Shown here one piece after another: positions 38,349 through 47,666 of a DNA stretch of 64,000 nucleotides (within the stretch, counting starts at the first letter, position 1; the number at the start of each line of letters is the position of its first letter). The position numbers were made by a program, and so were the translations under genes. The notes under the pieces were generated by a model that made no database searches, had not been told where the DNA came from, and was given only the letters and a program-made list of their open reading frames with translations. The stretch spans positions 1-64,000 of the forward strand of contig NZ_CAKZNK010000050.1 in NCBI RefSeq assembly GCF_937129525.1. The letters are read 5' to 3'. The DNA is from an uncultured Chloroflexus sp. (lineage in GTDB: Bacteria > Chloroflexota > Chloroflexia > Chloroflexales > Chloroflexaceae).

Positions 38349-39305
38349 CTATCGATTAATTTCGGCTCGATACCATGCCCAGAATCGTTCCAGCCCTTCT
38401 TCAATCGCGACAGTCGGCACAAAATCGAGCAACTGAGCAGCTTTTGTGGTATCGGCATACGTGATCGGTGGTTCGGTAGCCGGTAACGGCCTGGTTTCGA
38501 TCTGCGCCCGATAGCCGGTGATCTGTTCCAGCAAGCTCACGAACCGCCGCAATTCAACCGGTTGCGAATGGCCAAGGTTGAAAATTTCGTAAGCGCGCGG
38601 TCGGTCAAGCGCGTTGATCACGCCGGCAATGATGTCATCAATATAAGTATAATCACGAAACAGATTTTCCCCGCCGTTGAACAGGGTGATCGGTTGGCCG
38701 CGTACCATGCGCTCCACGAAGAGATAGGGTGTCATGTCGGGCCGACCGCGCGGGCCATAGACGGTAAAGAAACGCGCGACGCTGATCGGTGTGCCGTACA
38801 GACTGTGAAAGGTATACGCCAGTACCTCCGCCGCCTTTTTAGTTGCAGCGTATGGCGACAATGGTCGGTCGGTATTGTCGTCTTCGCGGAAGGGAACGCG
38901 ATTGGTTTTGCCGTAAACTGAAGATGTTGAGGCCAGCACGAGATGTTCAACGTCGGCGCGACGCGCCTGTTCGAGTATCACCAGAGTTCCGCCAACATTC
39001 ACCGATTCGTAGAGCTGCGGGTTGGCGATTGAAGGTCGCGGGCCGGGCATCGCGGCCAGATGGGCAACGAAACGGGGTCGAAAACGCTCAAATAGAGTTA
39101 CTATCGTCTCGGTATCGCGAATATCACCCTCAACCAGGGTAAAACCCCGATGCTGCAATGCCTGGGCCAGATTGCGCCGTTTACGAAGCGGATTGTAGTA
39201 GTCAACAAAATTATCAAGGCCGATCACCTGTTCGCCGCGCGCCAGCAGGTGATCGACCAGATGACTGCCGATAAAACCGGCTGCACCGGTAACAAGATAG
39301 GTCAT
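38349..39305 (-). CDS. NAD-dependent sugar epimerase (UDP-glucuronate 4-epimerase-like)
   Basis: A 318-residue extended SDR. GAAGFIGS binds NAD at residues 7-14, STSSVYG supplies the Ser/Thr, and Tyr152/Lys156 form the YAATK motif. The DNFVDYYNPLRKRRNL segment resembles UDP-glucuronate 4-epimerases of capsule loci. It makes a nucleotide sugar for the cluster. Only 6 bp separate it from the ligase gene upstream. Confidence 0.85.
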   Translation of the reverse strand: MTYLVTGAAGFIGSHLVDHLLARGEQVIGLDNFVDYYNPLRKRRNLAQALQHRGFTLVEGDIRDTETIVTLFERFRPRFVAHLAAMPGPRPSIANPQLYESVNVGGTLVILEQARRADVEHLVLASTSSVYGKTNRVPFREDDNTDRPLSPYAATKKAAEVLAYTFHSLYGTPISVARFFTVYGPRGRPDMTPYLFVERMVRGQPITLFNGGENLFRDYTYIDDIIAGVINALDRPRAYEIFNLGHSQPVELRRFVSLLEQITGYRAQIETRPLPATEPPITYADTTKAAQLLDFVPTVAIEEGLERFWAWYRAEINR

Positions 39306-39311
39306 ATATCC

Positions 39312-40793
39312 TCATTCAGGTTCAGGTCGGAGGAGGCGACCGGCATTGATGGTTGCCAGCAAAGCAATCACGACGCCGAATTGCACCCCCATGTTCAACA
39401 CGTGCAGGTTCTCAAACAGATTGTGACCGCTCAATGCCCCCACTACGCCGAGACCACCGATCGCGATCCCGCGTGTCATCCAGTCCTGAGCATGCCGCAC
39501 AGCTCGAATTGCAGTATACCAGACACTGCCCAGGAAGATCAGATATGCAGTCGCGCCGATCAACCCGCTCTCGGCGGCAATATGCAGGTAGTAGTTATGC
39601 GCATGACCACGTGAATCATACCACGGTTTGATCCAGGTTGCTGTCTCCCCACTGTAGACGAGCCGTTCATACGCGACGCTGAAATTACCCGGCCCAACCC
39701 CAAACAATGGCCGTTCTTCGATCATGTGCAGCGCTGCTTGCAGATGAGCCATTCGTTCAACGATCGCGAAATTGGCCGGCGTGATCTCGACACCGCGGGC
39801 GTCAAAGGGACGCAGATTTTCGATGATCGAGGTAAGACGATTGCTGAGTGAGGCCGGCAACAATCCGCTGTTCAGCAGAATGAGACCGCTTAGACCTGTC
39901 ATCAGCGTGACGGTAATGACATTCCCAATCATTGACCGACCGTAGCGTCCCGCAAAAGTAACACCGATTGCCAAGACGCCAACGGCTGCCCCTAGCCAGC
40001 CACCGCGCGAAAAACTGGCCAGCAATCCGCCAATGAGGCTGATGCCTGCCATCCCAATGATACACAGCGTCCCCCAGAAACGAGCTGTTCGCCACTGTCT
40101 GGTCTCCAGCAGAGCCAGCGCCATTCCGACGGCCAGCGGCCATGCCTGATTGAGATAGCCGGCAAATGAGTTGGGTTGACCGATCGTGCCGTAGGCGCGC
40201 ACTCGACCATTGCCGATCGCGAAACTTTCCGGGCCGATACCGGTGAGAAATTGACCGATACCGATCAGCGCAGTGACTGCCGGGGCAACCAGCAGGCAGG
40301 TGATCAACACTGCGCGTCGCCAGGCAACGCGCGATGGATCGCGCAGCGCCCAATCAGCCGCGAGATAGATCAGCAGCACCGTTCCCCAGCGCAAGGTTTC
40401 TTTGATCGCCTCAATCCGGCTCAGCGGAGTCAATACTGCCGCCAGGCCTAATGTCCAGATCAGGCCGAAGAGCGCAATTCCCGGCAGGCCGGGGCGAGGC
40501 CACGATTGGCGAACTACCTGCCAGAGCAGCCGCAACGCCACCAGCCCAAAACAGAACTGAGTCACGCTGAGTCCGCCGGGAAGTTCAACCAGTTGCTGAA
40601 AGGGCACTGAGAGAATGGCCAGCGCAACCGGCCAGACTGGATCGGCAAGGGCGAGGCCGAGGGCAACGAGACCGAGCAACCACCACACTGTCGTGAGTGG
40701 TGGGGCGATTGCCAGCCCGACACCGATGGTAACCGCTCCGGCCAGCCACCACCACTGAGACCAGTTTTGCCAGTTTGCCGGGGAGAATCGCAT
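39312..40793 (-). CDS. O-antigen ligase/polymerase-like membrane protein
   Basis: A 493-residue protein with about 12 membrane helices. A large outer loop between late helices carries RPLFGVGPGNF and DSRGHAHNYYLHIAAESGLIG, the conserved Arg/His-containing signature of Wzy_C O-antigen ligases. It should join polysaccharide chains to their acceptor or polymerise repeats. The start codon overlaps the stop of the upstream glycosyl-phosphotransferase gene; a GTG two codons earlier is also possible. Confidence 0.88.
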   Translation of the reverse strand: MRFSPANWQNWSQWWWLAGAVTIGVGLAIAPPLTTVWWLLGLVALGLALADPVWPVALAILSVPFQQLVELPGGLSVTQFCFGLVALRLLWQVVRQSWPRPGLPGIALFGLIWTLGLAAVLTPLSRIEAIKETLRWGTVLLIYLAADWALRDPSRVAWRRAVLITCLLVAPAVTALIGIGQFLTGIGPESFAIGNGRVRAYGTIGQPNSFAGYLNQAWPLAVGMALALLETRQWRTARFWGTLCIIGMAGISLIGGLLASFSRGGWLGAAVGVLAIGVTFAGRYGRSMIGNVITVTLMTGLSGLILLNSGLLPASLSNRLTSIIENLRPFDARGVEITPANFAIVERMAHLQAALHMIEERPLFGVGPGNFSVAYERLVYSGETATWIKPWYDSRGHAHNYYLHIAAESGLIGATAYLIFLGSVWYTAIRAVRHAQDWMTRGIAIGGLGVVGALSGHNLFENLHVLNMGVQFGVVIALLATINAGRLLRPEPE

Positions 40794-42310
40794 CACCACG
40801 CGCCACGACCGGACAGGATCGCCGGTATCACCATCATCAGAATCCGCAGATCGAGGCTCAAAGACCAGTTCTCGGCATAGTAAATATCGAGCCGAACCTG
40901 CTCATCAAACGAAATCTCACTTCGCCCTAGCGCCTGCGGCAAACCGGCCAATCCCGGCTGCACCTCGAGTCGTCGGTGATGCCACGGCTCATAACGGGCC
41001 ACTTCTTCGGGTAACGCAGGTCGCGGGCCGATCAGGCTCATATCGCCCCGCAAGATATTCCACAACTGTGGCAGTTCGTCGAGACTGGTACGGCGCAACC
41101 AGCGCCCGAACCGCGTGATGCGAGGGTCATCACGAATTTTGAAAAGTGGCCCATCGGCTTCATTGCGTTGCAACAACTCGTTCCGGCGCTGTTCGGCGTC
41201 AGGTACCATGGTGCGGAATTTGTAGCAGGTAAACAACCGTCCGTGTTTGCCTACCCGCTGCTGGCGAAAGATGATTGGCCGGCCTGAGTCGAGCCAGATA
41301 AAGAGTGCAATCACAGCAGCTAAAAAGAGTGTCACCGGTAGAGTGAGCAGCACCATCGCTAAATCAAAGGTGCGCTTGAGCGCCAGATTGAGACCATGCA
41401 GTTGAATCTCTTTCGGTTGCAGCAGTGGCACGCCGCTCAAGTGCATAATATCAATCCGGTCGAAACTCAACTGATAGATGTCAGGCGCTATCTGATATTC
41501 TACCCCCAGGCGCTGGCAGCGCGCAGCCAGTTCTGGCAGGCGATCGTACTCCCAGAACGGCAGGGCAATGAGTACCTGTTGGATCTGTTGTTGTTCGACT
41601 ACCTGTTCAAGATCATCGAGATGACCGAGGTGTTGAAATACCCGCGCCCGTCGGCTGGCGATAATCGGTTCCTCGCTCAGATAGCCAACCAGCGTATAGC
41701 CGGCTCCCGGTGAGACGGTGATCGCCTGCATCACCAGTTGTCCCAGGCCGGTGCCACCCACGACCAGAACCCGTTCACGTCCGAGACCGCGTGCCCAAAA
41801 CCAGTGGCGAATCCCGATCACGAACAGGCGCCAGCTCAGCAGGAGCAAGCTGATCGTTACCGCTGCAAAAGCGAAGATCAGGCGCGAATAGAAAAATGGA
41901 CGGTACAGAAAGACGATGACCATCACCAGCGCGATCATCGTGATGACGCTACCGGTAATCACCTCTGCCTCATCGAGAAAGGTCATCCGCCGGCTGGAAC
42001 GGTAGAAACCGCGCGTGACAAAGCGCAATCCGAGCAAGACTTGCAGCATGAGTACGATCGGTAAAAATGCGCTGAACAGCACCTGATTCTCAATTGCCAC
42101 TTCAGCGATAATCCGATCAAATGGCGCAGGCCAGATGACCTGATAACGCAACACATACGCCAGCGCAAACCCGAGGAAGATGAGCGCCTGATCGACGCAA
42201 AAGAGAACAACCATCGTCCACCGTCGTCGCCGATTCAAGCGCTGACGATTGGTCGGCACAGTACGTTCTGGTCTTGGTAAATTTTCAATCATGCGCAAGT
42301 CGGTTTGCAT
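40793..42310 (-). CDS. Polyprenyl glycosylphosphotransferase (WbaP/EpsE type)
   Basis: A 505-residue initiating enzyme. Four to five N-terminal membrane helices and a CoA-binding-like Rossmann region (VLVVGGTGLGQL) lead to a C-terminal catalytic domain with KRTFDLAM, FRQQRVGKHGRLFTCYKFRTMVPDAE, RRTSLDELPQLWNILRGDMSLIGPRP and VQPGLAGL. It transfers a sugar phosphate to undecaprenyl phosphate, the first step of the polysaccharide. Three starts are possible (TTG 42325, ATG 42310, ATG 42292). Confidence 0.93.
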   Translation of the reverse strand: MQTDLRMIENLPRPERTVPTNRQRLNRRRRWTMVVLFCVDQALIFLGFALAYVLRYQVIWPAPFDRIIAEVAIENQVLFSAFLPIVLMLQVLLGLRFVTRGFYRSSRRMTFLDEAEVITGSVITMIALVMVIVFLYRPFFYSRLIFAFAAVTISLLLLSWRLFVIGIRHWFWARGLGRERVLVVGGTGLGQLVMQAITVSPGAGYTLVGYLSEEPIIASRRARVFQHLGHLDDLEQVVEQQQIQQVLIALPFWEYDRLPELAARCQRLGVEYQIAPDIYQLSFDRIDIMHLSGVPLLQPKEIQLHGLNLALKRTFDLAMVLLTLPVTLFLAAVIALFIWLDSGRPIIFRQQRVGKHGRLFTCYKFRTMVPDAEQRRNELLQRNEADGPLFKIRDDPRITRFGRWLRRTSLDELPQLWNILRGDMSLIGPRPALPEEVARYEPWHHRRLEVQPGLAGLPQALGRSEISFDEQVRLDIYYAENWSLSLDLRILMMVIPAILSGRGAW

Positions 42311-42348
42311 AACCGGCAGTAGCAAAGGAGGGATGGTTAGCAGCCGGC

Positions 42349-42489
42349 TTATGGTGTATCACGGTAAACGTGAGCGTCGCCGGTTTGCTCGAAATGGCCA
42401 ACGTTAGACTGCCGGTGTTCAACGTAGAGCATGATCCCCGGTGAGGCGGCAATGAGGAGCATCAGTGCAATCAGGCTGATCCAGAGCAT
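42349..42489 (-). CDS. Small membrane protein heading the polysaccharide operon
   Basis: A 46-residue ORF below common length cut-offs. It starts MLWISLIALMLLIAA, one membrane helix, and ends in a polar tail rich in His, Arg and Asp. AGGAG lies 11 bases before the ATG at 42489, somewhat far. It is co-directional with, and about 40 bp upstream of, the glycosyl-phosphotransferase gene. Not recognised; its reality rests on the ribosome-binding site, helix and position. Confidence 0.55.
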   Translation of the reverse strand: MLWISLIALMLLIAASPGIMLYVEHRQSNVGHFEQTGDAHVYRDTP

Positions 42490-42544
42490 ACGCGGCTCTT
42501 CTCCTGGTTGTTCAAACAAATTTCACCACGTTATCAGCAACAGG

Positions 42545-42575
42545 GATGACAACCTGCGTCAATCTGGTTGTCATC
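42545..42575. promoter_or_regulatory. Perfect hairpin in the gap before the polysaccharide operon
   Basis: GATGACAACC (42545-42554) and GGTTGTCATC (42566-42575) form a perfect 10-bp inverted repeat with an 11-nt loop. No T-run follows on either strand, so it may be a leader hairpin or operator rather than a terminator. Confidence 0.45.
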
Positions 42576-42616
42576 ATGGCGCTTTATCTTACCACGAACT
42601 GACCCATCTGCAAGCT

Positions 42617-42657
42617 GATAAAAAGCTGACAGACGGGATAGAAACTCTATCCCGTCT
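42617..42657 (-). terminator. Intrinsic terminator of gltB
   Basis: A perfect 13-bp stem (42630-42642 with 42646-42657 plus one base) around a 3-nt loop, followed on the minus strand by CTTTTTATC. It lies 20 bp after the gltB stop. Confidence 0.88.
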
Positions 42658-42676
42658 GCCATTATTCGGCAAGGAT

Positions 42677-45600
42677 CTACGCTGCATGGGCTTTGACCGG
42701 CTCTTCAGTGCCTTCGGCAGCGGCTTCAATCTGAGCCACTGCATCGCGTGGCCGCGCGACCAGGAAAAGATTGCGGTAGCGATCCCAGCGGGCCAAGATC
42801 TCACTCCCACGCGGACTCTTGGTCAATTCTACATGGCGACGGATCAGTTCGCGCACTCGCAGCTCATCGCGTTCGCTGAGCGGGCGTAGCTCAATCAGTT
42901 GCGGATTGTAGCGCTGAGCCAGCGTCGCGTATTCGTCAAGGACATACGCAATACCACCGGTCATGCCGGCGCCGAAGTTGCGTCCGGTCGAACCGAGTAC
43001 GACTACGGTGCCACCGGTCATGTATTCGCAACCGTGATCGCCAATTCCTTCCACCACTGCTGTCGCGCCCGAATTACGCACTGCAAATCTCTCACCAACC
43101 CGACCAGCCGCGTACAATTCGCCACCGGTTGCTCCGTAGAGCAGGGTGTTGCCGGCAATGACGTTCTCGTGCCAGACGTACTGCGCGTCGGGTGGGGGCG
43201 CAATCGTGATGATCCCGCCGGCCATGCCTTTGCCCACGTAGTCGTTGGCATCGCCTATCAGACGCAGTGTGACCCCCGGCGCATTAAAGGCGCCAAAGCT
43301 CTGGCCAGCGTGACCATAGAAGGTAATCACGATGGTATTGGCAGGCAACCCCTTGTCGCCGTAGAGCTGTCCAATCGCGCCAGCCAGGCGCGCGCCAACC
43401 GAACGGTCGCAGTTGTTGATCGGGTACTGCAACTGTACCGGCCCGCTGGCTTCCAGCGCGCTGGCCGTATCGCGCATAATCCGGTCGTTCAGGCTCTCTT
43501 CAGGCGGAAGAGCGTTCGGTTTGCCGCCATGTCGGATCGGGCCTTGTCCGATCAATGTTGCCGCGCCCAATACCGGCGTCATATCGAGCAGATCGGCGCT
43601 TTCCACCCCGGTCTGGCGTTGGCGTAGCAGATCGGTGCGCCCAACCGCTTCCTCAATTGACCGCAAGCCCAGACTGGCCAGGATCTCACGCACTTCTTGC
43701 GCGAGGTAGCGGAAGAAAGCCATGACCATTTCCGGCTTGCCGGGGAATTTGGCCCGCAAGTCACCACGTTGGGTAGCGATCCCAACCGGACAGGTATTGT
43801 TGTGGCAGGCGCGAGCCATAATACAGCCCTCGGCAACTAGCGCTGCCGTGCCAAACGAGAATTCATCGGCGCCGAGCAGCGCAGCCATGACCACATCACG
43901 CCCCGTCTTCAGGCCGCCGTCAGCGCGCAGCCGCACTCGCTCACGCAAACCGTTTAAGATCAATGTCTGTTGGGTTTCAGCCAGGCCCAATTCCCACGGT
44001 ATACCGGCATTCTTGATGCTGCTGAGCGGCGAGGCGCCGGTGCCGCCAGAATGACCGCTGATCAGGATCGTATCGGCATACCCCTTCGCTACGCCCGCGG
44101 CCACCGTGCCGACGCCGGTCGTCGCGACCAGTTTGACCGAGACGCGCGCATTCGGGTTGACCTGTTTGAGGTCGTAGATCAATTGCGCCAGATCCTCAAT
44201 GCTATAGATGTCGTGATGCGGTGGTGGGCTAATCAATGCCACGCCGGGCACCGTGTGTCGGATACGCGCAATTTCTTCATTCACCTTGTGACCGGGCAAC
44301 TGCCCGCCTTCACCCGGTTTTGCGCCTTGCGCCATCTTGATCTGCAACTCGCTGGCGCTGGCGAGATAGGCTGGCGTCACGCCAAACCGCCCCGATGCCA
44401 CCTGCTTGATCCGTGAATTGCGCTCGTCGTGATACCGTTCAGGCGCTTCGCCACCCTCGCCGCTGTTTGCCATCGCGCCCAGCCGATTCATGGCGATTGA
44501 AAGTGTCTCATGCGCTTCTGAACTGGTCGAGCCATGGCTCATCGCCGCCGTCGAAAACCGCTTCACGATCGACTCGATGGGTTCGACCTCATCGATTGGC
44601 ACTGGTGGGCCGGCTGGCACAAACTCCAGCAAGTCGCGTGGCTCAACCGGAGGTCGGTTATTAACCAGGTCGGCGTAGGCGCGATAAACCGCATACCCTT
44701 CGCTGCTCAGTGATGGCCCGGTGCTATCGCCATTGAGCGCGTGTGGATTCCGCACAGCCTTGTGCAGGGCATGCACCACTGCCGGACTGAAGGCGTGATA
44801 TTCGCCATCCTTTTTAAACTTGTAGAAACCAGGATGGGGCAGCGACACTCGCTCGGTCTGAAACGCGCGCCGGTGGCGGATGTCCAGATCGCGGGCAATA
44901 CGGCTAAACGAGAGACCGCCAACGCGCGAAGGGGTACCGACAAAGCAACGATCGATCACCTCTTGGGCCAAACCGATCGCCTCGAAAATCTGCGCGCCGC
45001 AGTAGCTGTCGAGGGTCGAGATGCCCATTTTCGACATAATCTTCAACAACCCCTTTTCGAGCGCATGAATGAAGTGCTGTTCCGCTTCGTCGGCCAGGTG
45101 ATGAGCGTGCAGCTTGGCTGGATCGCGGCTCATCCCGTGTTCGGCGCGCTGACGCGCGGCATCGCGCTCAAGTGTGATTCGGCGCACGCTGGCTATGGCC
45201 AGATACGGATTAATCGCTTCGGCGCCGTAGCCGATAAGGGTCGCCATATGGTGAACTTCGCGCGCTTCACCGGTTTCAACCACCAGGCTCACCCGTGACC
45301 GCAGCCCGGTTCGGATCAAGTGGTGGTGAACAGCGCCGGTTGCCAGCAACATCGGCAACGCGGCATGATCGGCATCGATACCGCGATCACTCAAGATTAC
45401 GATTGCTGCGCCGCTCTGAACTGCGGCAGCCGCTTCGGCGCTCACCCGCTCGAGCGCCTTGATCAGACTCTCGGCAGTAATATGCCGCGCCGGGAAGAGC
45501 GCACTGATCGTTGCCGGGCGGAGCAGCGGATCGGTCTGATTACGGATCGCCTGTAGTTGGGCATTAGTCAAAAAGGGCGAAGTCAATTGCAGCAGATGGG

Positions 45601-47278
45601 CGTGCTCTGGCGTTTCGAGCAAGATCGAGCGGCGGCGTCCGATCCCGATACTGATCGACATCACCAGCTCTTCGCGCAAGGGATCAATAGGTGGATTGGT
45701 CACTTCGGCAAAGCGTTGTTTGAAGAAGTGGAACAGCGGGCGACCTGATTCCCATTGGGAGAGTGGAGGAATGGGGGTGTCATCACCCATCGAACCGACC
45801 GGTTCGTGGCCGGTCATACCCATCGGTTTGATGATGACATTCAGCTCTTCGGAGGTATAGCCGAACGCCATCTGCAACGGTTGAAGATCCTCTTCTTCCT
45901 CTGCTGGAACGGCGGGCAACTCAGTGGGGAGATAACACAAACGTTCATTCAACCACTCAGAATAGGGGCGGCGGGAAGCCAGCAGCGATTTGACTTCGCT
46001 ATCGGTATAGATTCGACCGGCAGCGGTATCAACTGCCAGCATCTGACCGGGGCCAAGTTTGCCTTTACAGACGATCCGTGTTTCGGCGATCGGCACGGCG
46101 CCAACTTCTGAACCGGATACAACCAGACCGTCATCGGTGATGATGTAACGAGCCGGTCGCAGGCCGTTGCGATCGAGAGAAGTGCCGACGATAACGCCAT
46201 CGGAGAAGGCCAATGCCGCCGGGCCGTCCCATGGTTCGATCAAACAGGAATGGTACTGATAGAAAGCGCGCAGCGCCGGATCGATATCAGGCACCTTTTC
46301 CCAGGCTTCTGGCACAAGCATTGCGGCTGCGTGGCGAATATCGCGCCCTGCCATAACCAGCAGCTCAAGGGTATTATCGAGCATTGCCGAGTCGGATCCG
46401 TTTTCGTCAATCACCGGCAACAAATCGCTCATCGGTGGCGCGCCGCCAGGCAGGAAGTCATCAGGCAACGTAATCGCCAGTTCGCGAGCGCGCATCCAGT
46501 TCACATTACCCTGTAGCGTATTGATCTCGCCATTGTGCGAGAGCATGCGGAACGGCTGCGCGCGATCCCAGGTTGGGAAGGTATTGGTGCTGTAGCGTTG
46601 ATGATAAACGGCGATCGCCGTGGTGAAATCGGGGTCGCGCAGATCGAGGTAGAAATCGGCCAGATGCGAGCCGAGCAAGAGACCTTTATAGACGACAGTG
46701 CGAGTCGAAAATGAAGGGATGTAAGCAGGTAGACCGTCGCGGCGGAATCCCTGCTCCATAGCTTTGCGCGCCAGGAAAATCACACGTTCGAAGGCGCGAT
46801 CATCGAGGTCCTGGGGACGGCCAACGATTACCTGCCGGATGGTGGGCATTGCGCTACGCGCTCGATCGCCAAGCGCATCAGGATTGATCGGCACCTCGCG
46901 CCAGCGCAGCAGCGGCAATTGATAGCGCGCCAGCGCCTGTTCGATCAGCGCGCAAGCCGCAGCGCATTGGGTCGGATCGGCGGGAAGGAAGAGCATCCCC
47001 AGCGCGAGATCGGTATCGGCCACAGTGATGCCGGCAGCGGCCAGCTCGCGGCGTAGCAGACGCCGCGGTAATTGCGTCAACACGCCGGCGCCATCACCGG
47101 TGCGGGCATCATCAGCTACCGCGCCACGATGCTCAAGTCGGCTCAGGGCAGTCAGGGCCAGCTCGAGAATATCATGGCCTTCCCGACCATTAACGCGGGC
47201 TACGAAGCCAATGCCGCAGGCATCACGCTCAAAGCGCGGATCGTAAAGGCGGGCTGAGTCTCGCGCAGGAAGGTACAT
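42677..47278 (-). CDS. gltB: Glutamate synthase, large subunit
   Basis: A 1533-residue enzyme that forms two glutamates from glutamine and 2-oxoglutarate. After a 20-residue propeptide, Cys21 (ACGIGF) is the amidotransferase nucleophile of the class II domain. A central domain, the FMN-binding synthase barrel (LISPPPHHDIYSIEDL, SGHSGGTGASPLSS), the 3Fe-4S cysteines of CIMARACHNNTCPVG, and the C-terminal GXGXG beta-helix follow in the normal order. AAGGA seven bases before ATG 47278 sets the start. No gltD lies nearby, so the electron donor is either a distant small subunit or ferredoxin. A structured leader with an internal terminator precedes it. Confidence 0.97.
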   Translation of the reverse strand: MYLPARDSARLYDPRFERDACGIGFVARVNGREGHDILELALTALSRLEHRGAVADDARTGDGAGVLTQLPRRLLRRELAAAGITVADTDLALGMLFLPADPTQCAAACALIEQALARYQLPLLRWREVPINPDALGDRARSAMPTIRQVIVGRPQDLDDRAFERVIFLARKAMEQGFRRDGLPAYIPSFSTRTVVYKGLLLGSHLADFYLDLRDPDFTTAIAVYHQRYSTNTFPTWDRAQPFRMLSHNGEINTLQGNVNWMRARELAITLPDDFLPGGAPPMSDLLPVIDENGSDSAMLDNTLELLVMAGRDIRHAAAMLVPEAWEKVPDIDPALRAFYQYHSCLIEPWDGPAALAFSDGVIVGTSLDRNGLRPARYIITDDGLVVSGSEVGAVPIAETRIVCKGKLGPGQMLAVDTAAGRIYTDSEVKSLLASRRPYSEWLNERLCYLPTELPAVPAEEEEDLQPLQMAFGYTSEELNVIIKPMGMTGHEPVGSMGDDTPIPPLSQWESGRPLFHFFKQRFAEVTNPPIDPLREELVMSISIGIGRRRSILLETPEHAHLLQLTSPFLTNAQLQAIRNQTDPLLRPATISALFPARHITAESLIKALERVSAEAAAAVQSGAAIVILSDRGIDADHAALPMLLATGAVHHHLIRTGLRSRVSLVVETGEAREVHHMATLIGYGAEAINPYLAIASVRRITLERDAARQRAEHGMSRDPAKLHAHHLADEAEQHFIHALEKGLLKIMSKMGISTLDSYCGAQIFEAIGLAQEVIDRCFVGTPSRVGGLSFSRIARDLDIRHRRAFQTERVSLPHPGFYKFKKDGEYHAFSPAVVHALHKAVRNPHALNGDSTGPSLSSEGYAVYRAYADLVNNRPPVEPRDLLEFVPAGPPVPIDEVEPIESIVKRFSTAAMSHGSTSSEAHETLSIAMNRLGAMANSGEGGEAPERYHDERNSRIKQVASGRFGVTPAYLASASELQIKMAQGAKPGEGGQLPGHKVNEEIARIRHTVPGVALISPPPHHDIYSIEDLAQLIYDLKQVNPNARVSVKLVATTGVGTVAAGVAKGYADTILISGHSGGTGASPLSSIKNAGIPWELGLAETQQTLILNGLRERVRLRADGGLKTGRDVVMAALLGADEFSFGTAALVAEGCIMARACHNNTCPVGIATQRGDLRAKFPGKPEMVMAFFRYLAQEVREILASLGLRSIEEAVGRTDLLRQRQTGVESADLLDMTPVLGAATLIGQGPIRHGGKPNALPPEESLNDRIMRDTASALEASGPVQLQYPINNCDRSVGARLAGAIGQLYGDKGLPANTIVITFYGHAGQSFGAFNAPGVTLRLIGDANDYVGKGMAGGIITIAPPPDAQYVWHENVIAGNTLLYGATGGELYAAGRVGERFAVRNSGATAVVEGIGDHGCEYMTGGTVVVLGSTGRNFGAGMTGGIAYVLDEYATLAQRYNPQLIELRPLSERDELRVRELIRRHVELTKSPRGSEILARWDRYRNLFLVARPRDAVAQIEAAAEGTEEPVKAHAA

Positions 47279-47324
47279 CGCTCGTTCCTTGTTCTTCACT
47301 AATTGGAGACGGATCCAGATACAG

Positions 47325-47377
47325 ACAAAATAAAAACACGCTCACCACTCCTCATCAGTGAGGATAAACGGCGAGCG
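47325..47377 (-). terminator. Leader terminator/attenuator upstream of gltB
   Basis: On the minus strand CGCTCGCC pairs with GGTGAGCG (one G-U), an inner 6-bp stem TCCTCA/TGAGGA closes a 4-nt loop, and the U-rich tract TGTTTTTATTTTG follows. It lies inside the transcribed leader, 47 nt before the gltB ATG. The upstream GCGAG (47386-47382) can pair with the CTCGC of its 5' arm, giving an alternative hairpin. Confidence 0.75.
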
Positions 47378-47406
47378 CGCTCTCGCATTTCCGCTTACAT
47401 CAAAGA

Positions 47407-47457
47407 TGACAATATGGCTGCGTTGCAGCAGTCGCCTCCTGGCAACGAAGCCTGTCA
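47407..47457 (-). ncRNA. Structured element in the gltB leader
   Basis: A long imperfect helix in the gltB leader: TGACA/TGTCA, a 4-nt bulge, then GGCT-t-CGTTGC pairing with GCAACG-c-AGCC around a 15-nt loop. It sits between the promoter and the terminator, the place expected for a sensor domain. No known riboswitch class was recognised. Confidence 0.5.
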
Positions 47458-47581
47458 CATTTACTTGAACTGAATAATACGAATGGAAGATACAGGCGAA
47501 CGCCACACTCACTCTTCGAGTGTGACCACTGTACCACCCGGTACGGTTAAACAGCTTTGTTTTCGTGGATTATTTCCAAAT

Positions 47582-47611
47582 AATATACTGCAAATTGGGC
47601 AAGCGTGTCAA
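47582..47611 (-). promoter_or_regulatory. Promoter of gltB
   Basis: Minus strand TTGACA (47611-47606), 18-bp spacer, TATATT (47587-47582). The start near 47575 gives a leader of about 297 nt. Confidence 0.75.
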
Positions 47612-47666
47612 GCTGTGTTGTGCGAAAGTGCCAAATGATGGTTTGAGAATGAAGGCGGCCCACCTG

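Noticed and set aside
47529-47552. T-box-like GGGTGGTAC string in the gltB leader
   Set aside because: It lies near the 5' end of the leader, not next to the terminator, and the specifier-loop architecture was not found.
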